Shown: in pieces, positions 39,944 to 49,535 of the stretch
Layout of the letters: each line of letters opens with the position of its first letter
Numbering within the stretch: position 1 is the stretch's first letter
Source: an uncultured Pelagibacteraceae bacterium
GTDB taxonomy: Bacteria; Pseudomonadota; Alphaproteobacteria; Pelagibacterales; Pelagibacteraceae
Direction of reading: 5' to 3'
Assembly (NCBI GenBank): GCA_902543245.1
Contig: CACBXQ010000001.1
Location: 141,458-205,457 of the forward strand
DNA: 64,000 bases
The notes under the pieces: generated by a model
Told to the model about the DNA's origin: nothing
Databases searched by the model: none
What the model saw: the letters and a program-made list of their open reading frames with translations, nothing else
Program-made: the position numbers and the translations under genes

Positions 39944-41559
39944 TTAACTACACTTGTTCTTGAAAAGTGTAATACAACTATTAAGGCAACAGCAATTAAA
40001 AATCCACCATTAAAATACCCCGCTCCTCTAATTAATTGAGTAATTATTATTGGTAATAAAAAAACTTTTATATTGTAATCAACTTTATTATCAAATGATA
40101 TTTTAAGAAGTAACAAAAATAGAAAAATACCAAAAACACCAAATTCCACTATTATCTTAAAAAAATTATTTGAGCCATCAACAATATTATAATATATTGT
40201 TTCAGGGTTTATATATGGTACTCTAAACTTGTATTTATCATAAGCTAAATCATAATTTGATTGACCCCAACCAAAAATTTCATTTTGAATTGACTCCAAA
40301 CTAATGAAAAAAGACCTAATGAATACTTGTGTTGTTAAATTTACTGACATATTTTTTTTAATAACTTTAAACTTTTCGGGATTTATATCCTCAAGATTTC
40401 TTTCTAATTTTTTCATTTTTTTTTCTTGATTGCGAATTTGATTAATTATTGTAGAGCTCTTGTTTTCGTTATTATTAGAATTTAGATCATGAATTAGTTG
40501 AGATAATAACACCTGTGCTCGCCAATAAGACTTTAGTAAATTGGCATATTCGAGATTCACTTCATTTGAAATTGAAGTATTCTTTTTATCATCGGAGTTT
40601 AATAAAGTATTCTTTTTATCATCGAAATTTAATAAATTATTCTTTTTATCATCGAAATTTAATAAAGTGTTCTTTTTATCATCGGAATTTAATAAAGTAT
40701 TCTTTTTATCATTGTAGACGCTTGAGTGTATTTTACTAAATGAATCAGTTACAATTGGAATATCTGAAAATCTTGATTTGCAAGTACTATCTGAAAATAA
40801 AAAAAAAATTGAAATAAATAAAAATGTTAACAGATAGATAACATTCTCCTTATTAATACTCTTTAAGGAACATACAATTAAAGCAATAGAGCTAAAAACA
40901 AAACCAGCAAAATACGTTGTCGAAGAGTTAAATAAAAATACTAAACAAGCAAATATATAAAGAAATTTTTTTAAAATTTTCGTCTCAATAGAACACAAGT
41001 AGAGCAAATATGCATGAGTTGCAACTGCTACCATACCAAAATGTGAATTTTCAGAAAAAATAATATTTTTTCGGAACAAGCCCTCTCTAAAAGAACACAT
41101 TGAAAATTTACCCTCAAAATTAAATTCAAATGTATTTAAATTTACTAAAAAGTCATAAAAAGTAATAAGTAAATAGATTATAGTAAAAGATATTATCAAA
41201 AATTTTATTTGTTTTATTATTTCATTTTTAAATAGAATACAAAATATAATAATAGAGAAAAAACCGAAAAATTTAAAAAATTTTATTTGAGGTATATTAC
41301 CAATGTCAAAATTATATTGTTTAAGAAAAAAAAATATTAATACAAAACAAAATAAGGAAAAATAAAAAAGATTTTTTTTTTTAATCTGCAATTTTTCTTT
41401 TTTAATAATATATAGAGATATTGGTATAATAATAATTATAAATATATTAAAATCTAATAGTGTATAACTCCATAAGTAAAAATATGAAAATAGTGTAACA
41501 AAAATTGAAATATTTAAAACATTTGATAAGTTGATATGTTTCAGGAACTCACTTTTCAT
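39940..41559 (-). CDS. O-antigen polymerase/ligase-like membrane protein with internal tandem repeat
   Basis: A 539-residue protein with about ten membrane segments and a long hydrophilic loop near residues 270-400. The ends of the loop match the WaaL/Wzy layout (GWGQSNYDLAYDKY before the last segments, then FFKIIVEFGVFGIF). Within the loop, 4.5 copies of a ten-residue unit (consensus DDKKNTLLNF) are encoded by a 30-bp tandem repeat. The loop is probably periplasmic. Whether it is the polymerase or a second ligase cannot be decided. It overlaps the carbamoyltransferase by 4 bp. Confidence 0.75.
   Translation of the reverse strand: MKSEFLKHINLSNVLNISIFVTLFSYFYLWSYTLLDFNIFIIIIIPISLYIIKKEKLQIKKKNLFYFSLFCFVLIFFFLKQYNFDIGNIPQIKFFKFFGFFSIIIFCILFKNEIIKQIKFLIISFTIIYLLITFYDFLVNLNTFEFNFEGKFSMCSFREGLFRKNIIFSENSHFGMVAVATHAYLLYLCSIETKILKKFLYIFACLVFLFNSSTTYFAGFVFSSIALIVCSLKSINKENVIYLLTFLFISIFFLFSDSTCKSRFSDIPIVTDSFSKIHSSVYNDKKNTLLNSDDKKNTLLNFDDKKNNLLNFDDKKNTLLNSDDKKNTSISNEVNLEYANLLKSYWRAQVLLSQLIHDLNSNNNENKSSTIINQIRNQEKKMKKLERNLEDINPEKFKVIKKNMSVNLTTQVFIRSFFISLESIQNEIFGWGQSNYDLAYDKYKFRVPYINPETIYYNIVDGSNNFFKIIVEFGVFGIFLFLLLLKISFDNKVDYNIKVFLLPIIITQLIRGAGYFNGGFLIAVALIVVLHFSRTSVVK
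40577..40712. repeat. 30-bp in-frame tandem repeat, 4.5 copies
   Basis: Units begin at 40577, 40607, 40637 and 40667. A 16-bp partial fifth starts at 40697. Copies differ at only a few positions (GG, AA or GA after ATC, and GTA/TTA/GTG at the start). The unit length keeps the reading frame, so the protein gains or loses ten residues per unit. There are no spacers, so this is not a CRISPR array. Confidence 0.97.
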
Positions 41560-41599
41560 AATGAATTTAAGTGGACTAGATAAGTTAATTTTTAGTTAT

Positions 41600-43048
41600 C
41601 TAAGTCTTAATTTTTCGAATAATTGCATATATGGAATAAATAATCAAAATATTAAACAAAATCGTTAATAAAATTAAATAGGTGTTTAAAGGTAAATATC
41701 CAAAATTGGACAATCTATAAGCTAGTACCTGAGAAATTAAAGAACTAAAAATAATATTACTAAATAACCTTGTTAAAATTGCAATCTCAATTAAAGAAAT
41801 TAATAATCCCAAAAACAAACAAGTAGTGAATAAAAATATCAATGAGCCACTATAATATAAATATGCAATAATACCTGGTACTTTTATGAAAAAAATATTT
41901 TTAGCATTTGATTGGGTCAGATCATGACTCTCTTTTTTTACAACACTTGAAAAAAAAGTATCTTGAATATTTTTATTTTTTTTGGTTTCTTTAAAAGATT
42001 CAAATAGTAAATTGTAATTAAGTTTATTAAATTTTATAACTGCTGAAACACTTTCTATTCCCACAAAACGCTGCGATAATAAAAGTATTACTTCCTTTCC
42101 AAGTAAATATAATTTATTAGATTTTAAATTATAACCTAGATTTTGATTTAAATGTGTCTCAGGATAATTATTTTCTATTTCGACATTAAAATATTTTTTC
42201 TCTCTCAAATCCTTTACCAAAAAAATTGAAATTAAAAAAAAAATAGAAAATAATAAAAATAAAAAAATAAATTTTTTATAGATTTTTTTTATTTTTATTG
42301 ATTGATTTAATTTATATATACCGACAAAAATTGCCATCGAATTTACAAACATACCTCTACTTAACATTGATATAGATGATAAAAAATTTTCAAAAATTGA
42401 TATTATAATTAAAGATATAATTATTTTTTTTTTTTTTATTAACGCATGATAAATAAGAATTGATGAAAAAGAAGTGAAACCAAAAAGTAGTAACCATTTA
42501 ACTATTGGATTTAATATAATCAGAGATTTATAGTCACTTATAACTCCTCTTTGATAAATAGAATATTTAAAATTAAAAAATGCAACTACGACAAAAATAA
42601 ATGAAAAAAAAATTAAAATTAATATTTTATTGTTACTAAATAAATTTGAAAGAAAGTCAAAACTAATGTTTTTCTTGCTTTGAGTAAGTTTTAAAGGGAA
42701 AAATATATAATTTAGAAAGCTTGAAATCACAAAACCTAAAATTCCAATTGTTGATACAAATAAAGTTCTATTAATATGTTTAACGCTATTATCAGTTTCA
42801 GCTAATTCAAAATAATTTAGATCAAAAAATAAATAGGACGAAACGAACTTTAACCAAAAACCTAGCCATAAAAAAATAGACATAAAAATATGAAAACTAC
42901 TTAATTTTTTTTTAAAGCTAAAAAATAAATAAAAATTTGTTACTAAGGTAAATAAAATAAAACTTAATTTATCTAGATCTGATTCAATAATTATATAAAT
43001 TGAAATAATTAATATTATTAAAAAAAAAAATTGTATAACTAATCTCAT
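41600..43048 (-). CDS. Wzy-like polymerase candidate, polytopic membrane protein
   Basis: A 482-residue protein with about 12 membrane segments and a large loop (about residues 275-370). The loop contains NLGYNLKSNKLYLLGKEV and a region near LLSQRFVGIE. Size, topology and its position directly after the flippase gene fit an O-antigen repeat-unit polymerase (oligosaccharide repeat unit polymerase type). No short diagnostic motif is available, so the call rests on context. It is 4 bp downstream of the flippase. Confidence 0.65.
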   Translation of the reverse strand: MRLVIQFFFLIILIISIYIIIESDLDKLSFILFTLVTNFYLFFSFKKKLSSFHIFMSIFLWLGFWLKFVSSYLFFDLNYFELAETDNSVKHINRTLFVSTIGILGFVISSFLNYIFFPLKLTQSKKNISFDFLSNLFSNNKILILIFFSFIFVVVAFFNFKYSIYQRGVISDYKSLIILNPIVKWLLLFGFTSFSSILIYHALIKKKKIIISLIIISIFENFLSSISMLSRGMFVNSMAIFVGIYKLNQSIKIKKIYKKFIFLFLLFSIFFLISIFLVKDLREKKYFNVEIENNYPETHLNQNLGYNLKSNKLYLLGKEVILLLSQRFVGIESVSAVIKFNKLNYNLLFESFKETKKNKNIQDTFFSSVVKKESHDLTQSNAKNIFFIKVPGIIAYLYYSGSLIFLFTTCLFLGLLISLIEIAILTRLFSNIIFSSLISQVLAYRLSNFGYLPLNTYLILLTILFNILIIYSIYAIIRKIKT

Positions 43049-43052
43049 GAAT

Positions 43053-44207
43053 TTATTTTTTTATCATAAAATAGTAAATGGTATAATAAAAAATAAAGGA
43101 AATTATTGAACAAATTAAATATGCTGTATTCAAGTAATTCAAATAAAAGTAACCTATTGTAGGAACCACGAGAGAAATTAATATTCCATACAAAACATCT
43201 AAATAAAATATTAAGTTACTATTTTTGACTGAAATAAAAATAATATTTAGTCTGATAAACATTGCAGGAAACATTATAATAGTACCTACAAGCGAATATA
43301 TTAGCAATTTGTATATTTCATAATTTAAAGCAAAAATATCAAAAATTGGAATACTTATATTTATTAGGTGCCGCAAAAGAAAAATCATTACAATTGTTGT
43401 AACAGTTAAAGCAAAATATAATTTTTTAAAAATTAATTTTTTTTCTTTAATAATCGTCATGCCCAAAAAATTATTTAAAAAAGTGCTTGGAAATGAGGCT
43501 ATAGCAAATACAAGAAAAAAATAGATTGCCACTTCTTCTGATAAAAATTTTATTAGAAAGAAACGCCAAACGAATACACTTAAAAGAAATGAAAAAGATG
43601 AAAAAAAAGTAGATGAAAGAATATTATCATATAAAGAATTTTTAAAATTTTTTATATTTAGATATTTTAATATTTGAATATTAGTAAAAATATTTTTAAT
43701 TTGTTTAGAAAAAAGAAAAATAATAAATAATATTATTATATAAATGAAGAATTTCCCAAATAACAGTTCATCCAAAATTATAGAAAAAAAAAGCAAAACC
43801 ATAAGTAAAATAAAATAATATGAAAAATTATAATTTTTTTTAAGTTCACTTTCTGCAATAAAAATTTCGTTTATCCATAAAGATGAAAAAAGGAAAAATA
43901 ATATAAAATTAGTAACACTAAATAAATTAGATATATTTAAATAAAGAAAAAAAATTATTGAAATTGGTATTACAAAAATTATCCTGAATATTAAAGTTTT
44001 ATTAATTAATTCTTTATTCTTTGTAACTAAAATTAAATTTCTTTTATTAGAAGAAAAAATTTGCAATAAAACTAGGATAAAACTTGAAATAAGTGCTAAT
44101 TCTGCTGCTTTATTCGTTTGTCCTAAGAAAAAATAAATAAACATTAATGCTGTCGAGAGAAAACTGTTTAATAAATAAGAAATTGAAATTAAAGAAATTT
44201 TTGGCAT
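43053..44207 (-). CDS. Wzx-like polysaccharide flippase candidate
   Basis: A 384-residue protein with about twelve membrane segments and few charged loops. It starts with a segment containing YLLNSFLSTALMFI and has a mid-protein FFSSFSFLLSVFVWRFFLIK. The pattern is that of the Wzx/MATE-related export family, which moves undecaprenyl-linked oligosaccharide across the inner membrane. It lies between a GT2 gene and the Wzy-like gene. It is shorter than many Wzx proteins (about 410-480), so the family call is moderate. Confidence 0.65.
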   Translation of the reverse strand: MPKISLISISYLLNSFLSTALMFIYFFLGQTNKAAELALISSFILVLLQIFSSNKRNLILVTKNKELINKTLIFRIIFVIPISIIFFLYLNISNLFSVTNFILFFLFSSLWINEIFIAESELKKNYNFSYYFILLMVLLFFSIILDELLFGKFFIYIIILFIIFLFSKQIKNIFTNIQILKYLNIKNFKNSLYDNILSSTFFSSFSFLLSVFVWRFFLIKFLSEEVAIYFFLVFAIASFPSTFLNNFLGMTIIKEKKLIFKKLYFALTVTTIVMIFLLRHLINISIPIFDIFALNYEIYKLLIYSLVGTIIMFPAMFIRLNIIFISVKNSNLIFYLDVLYGILISLVVPTIGYFYLNYLNTAYLICSIISFIFYYTIYYFMIKK

Positions 44208-44222
44208 TTTATTAAATTGACA

Positions 44223-44978
44223 TTATTTATATTTATTCTTGAAAAAATCTAATATTTTAAAATGAATCTTGTAAATATAATATACAAAAAAAAATAAATT
44301 ATAGTTCTTAAATAATATTTTAAAATCTTGAGTAACCTTACGAATAAAATTTTTTTTTTTAGTACTTAAACCCTCATTTTTCATATAAAGAAAAAAATTA
44401 TCCACATAAATGTGTTTTAAGCTATTGATATGAGATAATCTGATCAAAAAATCTGTATCGCTAGAAATATCATATTGTGTATCATAATAGTTTAGCTTTT
44501 CGATTAATTTTTTTTTAATTACTAACGAAGTATGCGGGATTTTCAAAACAGAAAATTTGTTTATTTTTTTTATAGGATGTCTCCATACTCTATTTATTAA
44601 TTTTCTATTATTAACTATTTTATAATACATTATGTTACCTGATATGAAATCAGGCTTAGTATTTAAATTTCTACTAATATTTTTTAAAACATTGTTTTTT
44701 TTAAAAATATCCCCAGAGTGAATTAAAAAAATGTAATTGCCAGAAGATAATTTGATCGCTTTATTAATACCATCATATAAATTTAAATCATTCTGCCTAA
44801 AAATTTTAATTTTTTTTTTATATTTATTAATTTTTTTTGACGTTCCATCTTTTGAGTTTCCATCAAAAATTATGTATTCAAAATTACATTTTTTTTGATT
44901 TAAAACTGAATTGATAGTTTTTTGTATATTATTTTTGTCATTTTTTACTACTGTAATGACAGATATTCTATTTTTCAT
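44223..44978 (-). CDS. Family 2 glycosyltransferase (WcaA-like)
   Basis: A 251-residue GT-A protein. Motifs are ISVITVVKNDKNNIQKTI at the N-terminus, FDGNSKDGT, and SDTDFLIRL. The start is taken at the ATG at 44978, because the nine codons upstream to 45005 carry no conserved sequence and lie deep in fcl. The gene still overlaps fcl by 11 bp. It most probably adds one sugar of the repeat unit. Confidence 0.85.
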   Translation of the reverse strand: MKNRISVITVVKNDKNNIQKTINSVLNQKKCNFEYIIFDGNSKDGTSKKINKYKKKIKIFRQNDLNLYDGINKAIKLSSGNYIFLIHSGDIFKKNNVLKNISRNLNTKPDFISGNIMYYKIVNNRKLINRVWRHPIKKINKFSVLKIPHTSLVIKKKLIEKLNYYDTQYDISSDTDFLIRLSHINSLKHIYVDNFFLYMKNEGLSTKKKNFIRKVTQDFKILFKNYNLFFFVYYIYKIHFKILDFFKNKYK

Positions 44979-45906
44979 AATTATAAGTTTTCTTAAAAAA
45001 CTCATAAGTCTTTAATACTGACTGATCAAAATCCAAACTTGATGACCATCCTAATTTTTTAATTAAACTATTGTCTAATTTCTTTCTCTTAACTCCATCA
45101 GGTTTTGTTTTGTCATATTTGATTTTACAATTATAATTTAAAAGTTTCATAATTTTTTTTGCATACTGCGTGATTGTATATTCTGTATCTGTCCCAATAT
45201 TAATTAAATTATACTTGTGATTTTTTTTTAACAAATAAACACATGCATCTGCTAATTCTTCAGAATATATTACCTCTCTTAACGGTTTCCCAGAACCCCA
45301 AAGAATAATCCCTTTTTTTTTTTTTATTTTTGCAATGTGTATTTTTTTTATAAGAGCTGGAATAAAATGGCTTGACTTTAAATTATAGTTATCGTTCGCT
45401 CCAAATACATTACATGGCATTACAGAAAAATAATTTAGTTTATGTTGATTTGAGTAAAATTCACATAACTTTATACCTGAAATTTTTGCCATAGCATAAG
45501 CTTCATTGGTTTTTTCTAATTTTCCACTTAACAAATAATTCTCTTTTATGGGTTGCTTACAATCTTTAGGGTATACACAACTTGATCCAAGAAATAATAA
45601 ATTTTTTACTCCAGATAAATATGAACCGTGAATTAAATTTAATTCTATTGATAAATTATCATAAATGAAGTCTGCTGGAAATGATTGGTTTGCAACAATT
45701 CCTCCTACTCTTGCGGAAGCAATAATCACATAATCTGGTTTGATTTTTTTTAAAAAATTAAAAGTTTTTTTTTGATCAGTAAAGTTTATTTTTTTTTTTC
45801 TAGTGACAATTATATTATTAAATCCATTTGATTTAAGTTTTTCAAGAATTGAAGACCCTACAAGGCCAGAACTACCAGCTAAAAAAATCTTGCTATTTTT
45901 ATTCAT
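44968..45906 (-). CDS. fcl: GDP-L-fucose synthase (GDP-4-keto-6-deoxymannose epimerase/reductase)
   Basis: A 312-residue extended SDR with LAGSSGLVGSSI at about 9-20, SSCVYPKDCKQPIKE and the catalytic YAMAK. NVFGANDNYNLKSSHFIPALI and GSGKPLREVIYSEELADAC are strongly diagnostic for Fcl/WcaG. It converts the Gmd product to GDP-L-fucose. It directly follows gmd with an 8-bp overlap, so both steps are encoded together. Confidence 0.95.
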   Translation of the reverse strand: MNKNSKIFLAGSSGLVGSSILEKLKSNGFNNIIVTRKKKINFTDQKKTFNFLKKIKPDYVIIASARVGGIVANQSFPADFIYDNLSIELNLIHGSYLSGVKNLLFLGSSCVYPKDCKQPIKENYLLSGKLEKTNEAYAMAKISGIKLCEFYSNQHKLNYFSVMPCNVFGANDNYNLKSSHFIPALIKKIHIAKIKKKKGIILWGSGKPLREVIYSEELADACVYLLKKNHKYNLINIGTDTEYTITQYAKKIMKLLNYNCKIKYDKTKPDGVKRKKLDNSLIKKLGWSSSLDFDQSVLKTYEFFKKTYNYEK

Positions 45907-46939
45907 TAATACTTATTATTTCTTTTTCAAAATCAATAATCTCTTGTATTAAATTATTTAAACTAGTTTCTGGTTTCCATTTAAGTATTTTCTTTGCTTT
46001 TTTTGGATTACCTTTTAAACTATTTACCTCTGTTGGTCTAAAATATTTTTTATTACACTCAATTATTATTTTTCCATATCTATCAATACCTTTTGTATTT
46101 ACTCCAGATCCTTTCCAAAAAATATTCATGCCTAGTTTTTTAGAGGCTAAATTAATAAATTGCTTTATCGTATATTGATTTCCTGTCGCAATAACAAAAT
46201 CGTTAGGTTTTTTTTGTTGTAACATAAGCCACATTGCTTGAACATAATCCCTTGCATGACCCCAATCTCTTTTCGAATATAAGTTTCCTAATATTAATTT
46301 TTTCTCCTTGCCATATTTAATTTTAACTAAACCGGATATAATTTTTCTCGTAACAAATGTTTCTCCCCTTAATGGGCTTTCGTGATTAAATAATATGCCG
46401 TTACAAGCAAATAAACCATAAGCCTCTCTATAATTTGTGGTTATCGAGTGAGCATAAAGCTTTGCAGCTGCATAGGGACTCCGAGGGTAAAAAGGTGTTT
46501 TCTCATCTTGATAATTTTTATCACTTTTACCAAAAAGTTCAGATGTGCTCGCTTGGTAAAATTTTATTTTTGGATTAAAATTTTTTATGCATTCTAAGAT
46601 TCTTAATGTCCCTAGAGCAACAGTGTTTGCGGTATATTCGGGTTGTTCAAAAGAAACTTTTACATGTGATTGCGCAGCTAAATTATAAACTTCACTAGGT
46701 GAAACTTTTTTTATAATTTTTTCCAACGACAATGAGTCAGTCATATCTCCATGATGTAAAAAAAACTTACTTCTAATTTTTAATGGATCGTTATAAATAT
46801 CATCTATCCTCCAAGTATTTATAGATGATGACCTTCTTTTTATACCATGTACTTGATAACCTTTTTGTAATAAAAATCTTGCCAAATATGCTCCATCTTG
46901 GCCGGTAATTCCTGTGATGAGTGCAATTTTATTTTTCAT
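45899..46939 (-). CDS. gmd: GDP-mannose 4,6-dehydratase (canonical copy)
   Basis: A 346-residue enzyme with all Gmd landmarks: GITGQDGAYLARFLL, GIKRRSSSINTWRID, NLAAQSHVKVSFEQPEYTA, and STSELFGK. YAAAK (catalytic Tyr-Lys), NHESPLRGETFVTRK and KRDWGHARDYV are also present. It makes GDP-4-keto-6-deoxy-D-mannose for the adjoining fcl. It overlaps the ligase-like gene by 11 bp upstream and fcl by 8 bp downstream. Confidence 0.97.
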   Translation of the reverse strand: MKNKIALITGITGQDGAYLARFLLQKGYQVHGIKRRSSSINTWRIDDIYNDPLKIRSKFFLHHGDMTDSLSLEKIIKKVSPSEVYNLAAQSHVKVSFEQPEYTANTVALGTLRILECIKNFNPKIKFYQASTSELFGKSDKNYQDEKTPFYPRSPYAAAKLYAHSITTNYREAYGLFACNGILFNHESPLRGETFVTRKIISGLVKIKYGKEKKLILGNLYSKRDWGHARDYVQAMWLMLQQKKPNDFVIATGNQYTIKQFINLASKKLGMNIFWKGSGVNTKGIDRYGKIIIECNKKYFRPTEVNSLKGNPKKAKKILKWKPETSLNNLIQEIIDFEKEIISINE

Positions 46940-48509
46940 CTATTTGTATTTTTTTTTTTAAATAAAATATAAGGGAAATACATAGCCAAAAATAAAAGGA
47001 ATTAAAAGTAGAAAAAAAAGAGCCTGATGGTTTAAAGGGGAAAACATACGATAAAAGAAATAATAAAATGTATATTAAGATAGTATTATTTTTACCTCTA
47101 TATCTCGTAGCAGAGATTACAGCAGAAAAAATTATGATTATAAAAAACAGATAACCGAAAATTCCTGCTTCTGATAAAATTTCCAAATGTAAATTATGTG
47201 GATGGCTACTGCATCTTGACATTGATGAGAAAGAATTAATATCTTCATATTTTTTACAGGTATTTCTGTAGGACTTTAAACCAGCACCAAATAAAGAATT
47301 ATCGAGAAATATTGAAATTGCAGTCAAATAGTGTGCACCATATTGACTGTCAATCAAATTATTATACCACTTATTAGTTAAATTATTTTTTTCTCTGAAA
47401 GAAATAACTTTTATTACATTCAATCTTCTTAATTTTAATTTATTAATTTCATTATTTAAATTTATTATTATTAAATTTGAAAAAAAAATTTTTTCTTCAT
47501 AATTTTTTTCTTTAAAAAAATTTTTATTTTGTAACGATGAAATATATATATCTATGCCTAAGTTTTTAAATTTTTTTGATCTTTTTTCCTCACTATTAAT
47601 ATAAGATGTTATAAAATTTTTTTTTTGAGAGTCTTTGATTAAATAGTTATACATGTTTTCATGATGAGACAAATTTTGATCTAATGATGGCAGGTCAAGC
47701 TCTGACGAAGAAAAAATATTTTTTACATTTTCTATATACCTTTGTTTTAAGATATCTGAGCTAAACATACTTAGAGAAAAAAATAAGATAGAAATAATTA
47801 AACCACTTATAAAATAAAATCTTAGGTATTTATTAAAAATAGAATTTAAAAAAATTATAATTAAAAAAATAATAAACGGTGTTCTATCGCCCGTAAGAAA
47901 GATTGAAAAACCAAAAAAAATTAAAAATATAATGAAAAAAGACAAGTTTTTGTTATTTATTAGCAAACTTAATAATCCAATTAGACCAAAATAAAGAATA
48001 AAAGTTCCAGCCACTAATTCTTTACCAAAAAAACTTGAGTTTCTTTGACATGACATTTCGCAAGGAAAACCTAGAATATTGAAGCCAAATATAAATTGGA
48101 AGATAACATCAATAGAAAAAATAGTTGCTATAAAAAGATAAAAATAAAAAATTTTAGTTAAGTTAAAGTTTAATCTTGGTAGAATAAATGCAATAGTTAA
48201 AAATAAAAAAATAAATCTAATATAAGAAATTGATTTAATGATCTGGATTTCCTCACCGTGTATGAAGAATGAGATAAATACAAGATAAATCCAAAAAAAT
48301 ATAGTTAAAATTACTACTGTATTTTCAAAAAGACTATAGAATTTATTCCTTATAACAAAAAAAATAAAATAAATTGAGATTATTACCAAACTTAAATTCA
48401 TTAAAAATGAACTTAGTAGAAAAAGAGGAAATAGATAAAATATTATGATAATTAATTTGTCATAGGTTGATTTTCCATCGCCTTCTGGTATAAAAATATT
48501 TCTTATCAT
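46929..48509 (-). CDS. O-antigen ligase (WaaL/RfaL family)
   Basis: A 526-residue polytopic protein with about twelve membrane segments. A large loop (about 270-440) contains the Wzy_C-type signature GAGLKSYRNTCKKY and ends with SSHPHNLHLEILSEAGIFGYL, where the histidine is conserved in ligases. Members join undecaprenyl-linked polymer to the lipid A core. The start ATG (48509) is separated from the divergent initiating-transferase ATG (48519) by 9 bp. This is the first gene of the minus-strand run. Confidence 0.82.
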   Translation of the reverse strand: MIRNIFIPEGDGKSTYDKLIIIIFYLFPLFLLSSFLMNLSLVIISIYFIFFVIRNKFYSLFENTVVILTIFFWIYLVFISFFIHGEEIQIIKSISYIRFIFLFLTIAFILPRLNFNLTKIFYFYLFIATIFSIDVIFQFIFGFNILGFPCEMSCQRNSSFFGKELVAGTFILYFGLIGLLSLLINNKNLSFFIIFLIFFGFSIFLTGDRTPFIIFLIIIFLNSIFNKYLRFYFISGLIISILFFSLSMFSSDILKQRYIENVKNIFSSSELDLPSLDQNLSHHENMYNYLIKDSQKKNFITSYINSEEKRSKKFKNLGIDIYISSLQNKNFFKEKNYEEKIFFSNLIIINLNNEINKLKLRRLNVIKVISFREKNNLTNKWYNNLIDSQYGAHYLTAISIFLDNSLFGAGLKSYRNTCKKYEDINSFSSMSRCSSHPHNLHLEILSEAGIFGYLFFIIIIFSAVISATRYRGKNNTILIYILLFLLSYVFPFKPSGSFFSTFNSFYFWLCISLIFYLKKKIQIDEK

Positions 48510-48518
48510 TCTTTGTTT

Positions 48519-49535
48519 ATGGATTTAAACTTAAATTTTAATTTTATTATTACCATTATAGGTATCATTATTTTTGTTTTAATCAAAAAAAATAACAAAT
48601 TTATTAGTGAAAAACTTGGATTAATTGATTATGCATCCAAAGAAAAAATCCATGAAAAAAATACCTCTCTGATTGCAATATTTCCATTCTTTATACTTTT
48701 TTTAATAATTCATTTATTTCTATTTTTTAATTATCAATACAATATTGACACGATTTTAATTTTCGTTTTTGCTATAGGAAGCTTTTTAATTGGTATTTTT
48801 GACGATAAAAAAAATTTAGGTTACTCAATAAAGTTTATATTTTTTGGAGCTCTTATTTTATTTATTCTTTTGATGTCTAATAATTTATTATTAGAAAGAT
48901 TTTATTTCAGCACTTTTAATAAATTATTTTTAATAGGTGAATTAAATTCTACATTAGTTACTACACTTTGTTTATTATTGCTAATAAATGCAATAAATTT
49001 AAGTGATGGTATTAATGGTCTTTGCTCTGGGATTATATTGATATGGTTACTTTATTTTCAAATAAATTTTGATCAATATATTAATCTTTATCCATTAATA
49101 GCTCTGCTTTTTATTACTACTATATTTATATATAAGGGAATTTTTTTTTTAGGAAATGCCGGATCTCATTTTTTAAGTTCCTACGTCGGAATTATTTCAA
49201 TTTACTGTTACAATCAAAATCTAGACATTTACTTTAACAAATCATTATCTGTAGAAGATATTTTTATAGTTTTTATGCTTCCAGGGTTTGATATGTTACG
49301 ACTATTTATTGTAAGAATATCAAATAAAAAAAATCCTTTCTCCTCTGATTTGAATCACCTTCATCATCTATTAATAAAAAAATTCTCTTTAATAGAAACT
49401 TTAATTATATATATATTATCAATTGTTTTACCAATTCTTGCTAATCACTTTGAACTAATGCCTTCATATTTAATAATTCTGATATTCGGTACATTTTATT
49501 TATTTGGACTTTATAGTTTAAAAAAAATCAATTGA
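48519..49535 (+). CDS. Polyprenyl-phosphate sugar-1-phosphate transferase (WecA/MraY family)
   Basis: A 338-residue protein with about ten membrane segments and the family motifs. They are IGIFDDKKNLGYSIKF (catalytic aspartates), NAINLSDGINGL, FFLGNAGSHFLSSYVGI, and LPGFDMLRLF followed by FSSDLNHLHHLL. It transfers a sugar-1-phosphate, commonly GlcNAc-1-P, to undecaprenyl phosphate and so begins the repeat unit. The start is the ATG at 48519, not the TTG two codons upstream. It overlaps the convergent glycosyltransferase gene by 8 bp. Confidence 0.93.
   Translation: MDLNLNFNFIITIIGIIIFVLIKKNNKFISEKLGLIDYASKEKIHEKNTSLIAIFPFFILFLIIHLFLFFNYQYNIDTILIFVFAIGSFLIGIFDDKKNLGYSIKFIFFGALILFILLMSNNLLLERFYFSTFNKLFLIGELNSTLVTTLCLLLLINAINLSDGINGLCSGIILIWLLYFQINFDQYINLYPLIALLFITTIFIYKGIFFLGNAGSHFLSSYVGIISIYCYNQNLDIYFNKSLSVEDIFIVFMLPGFDMLRLFIVRISNKKNPFSSDLNHLHHLLIKKFSLIETLIIYILSIVLPILANHFELMPSYLIILIFGTFYLFGLYSLKKIN

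Noticed and set aside
40577..40712. CRISPR-like array
   Set aside because: The 30-bp units are directly adjacent with no spacers, are in frame with a coding sequence, and have no cas genes nearby.
40515..40739. Plus-strand open frame of 74 codons with YSFYHR repeats
   Set aside because: It is the antisense of the 30-bp tandem repeat within the minus-strand polymerase-like gene. A 30-bp unit keeps any frame open, so the frame carries no independent evidence of coding.
44979..45005. Nine-codon extension of the GT2 at 44223
   Set aside because: It lies deeper inside fcl, and the GT2 motif begins right after the ATG at 44978.
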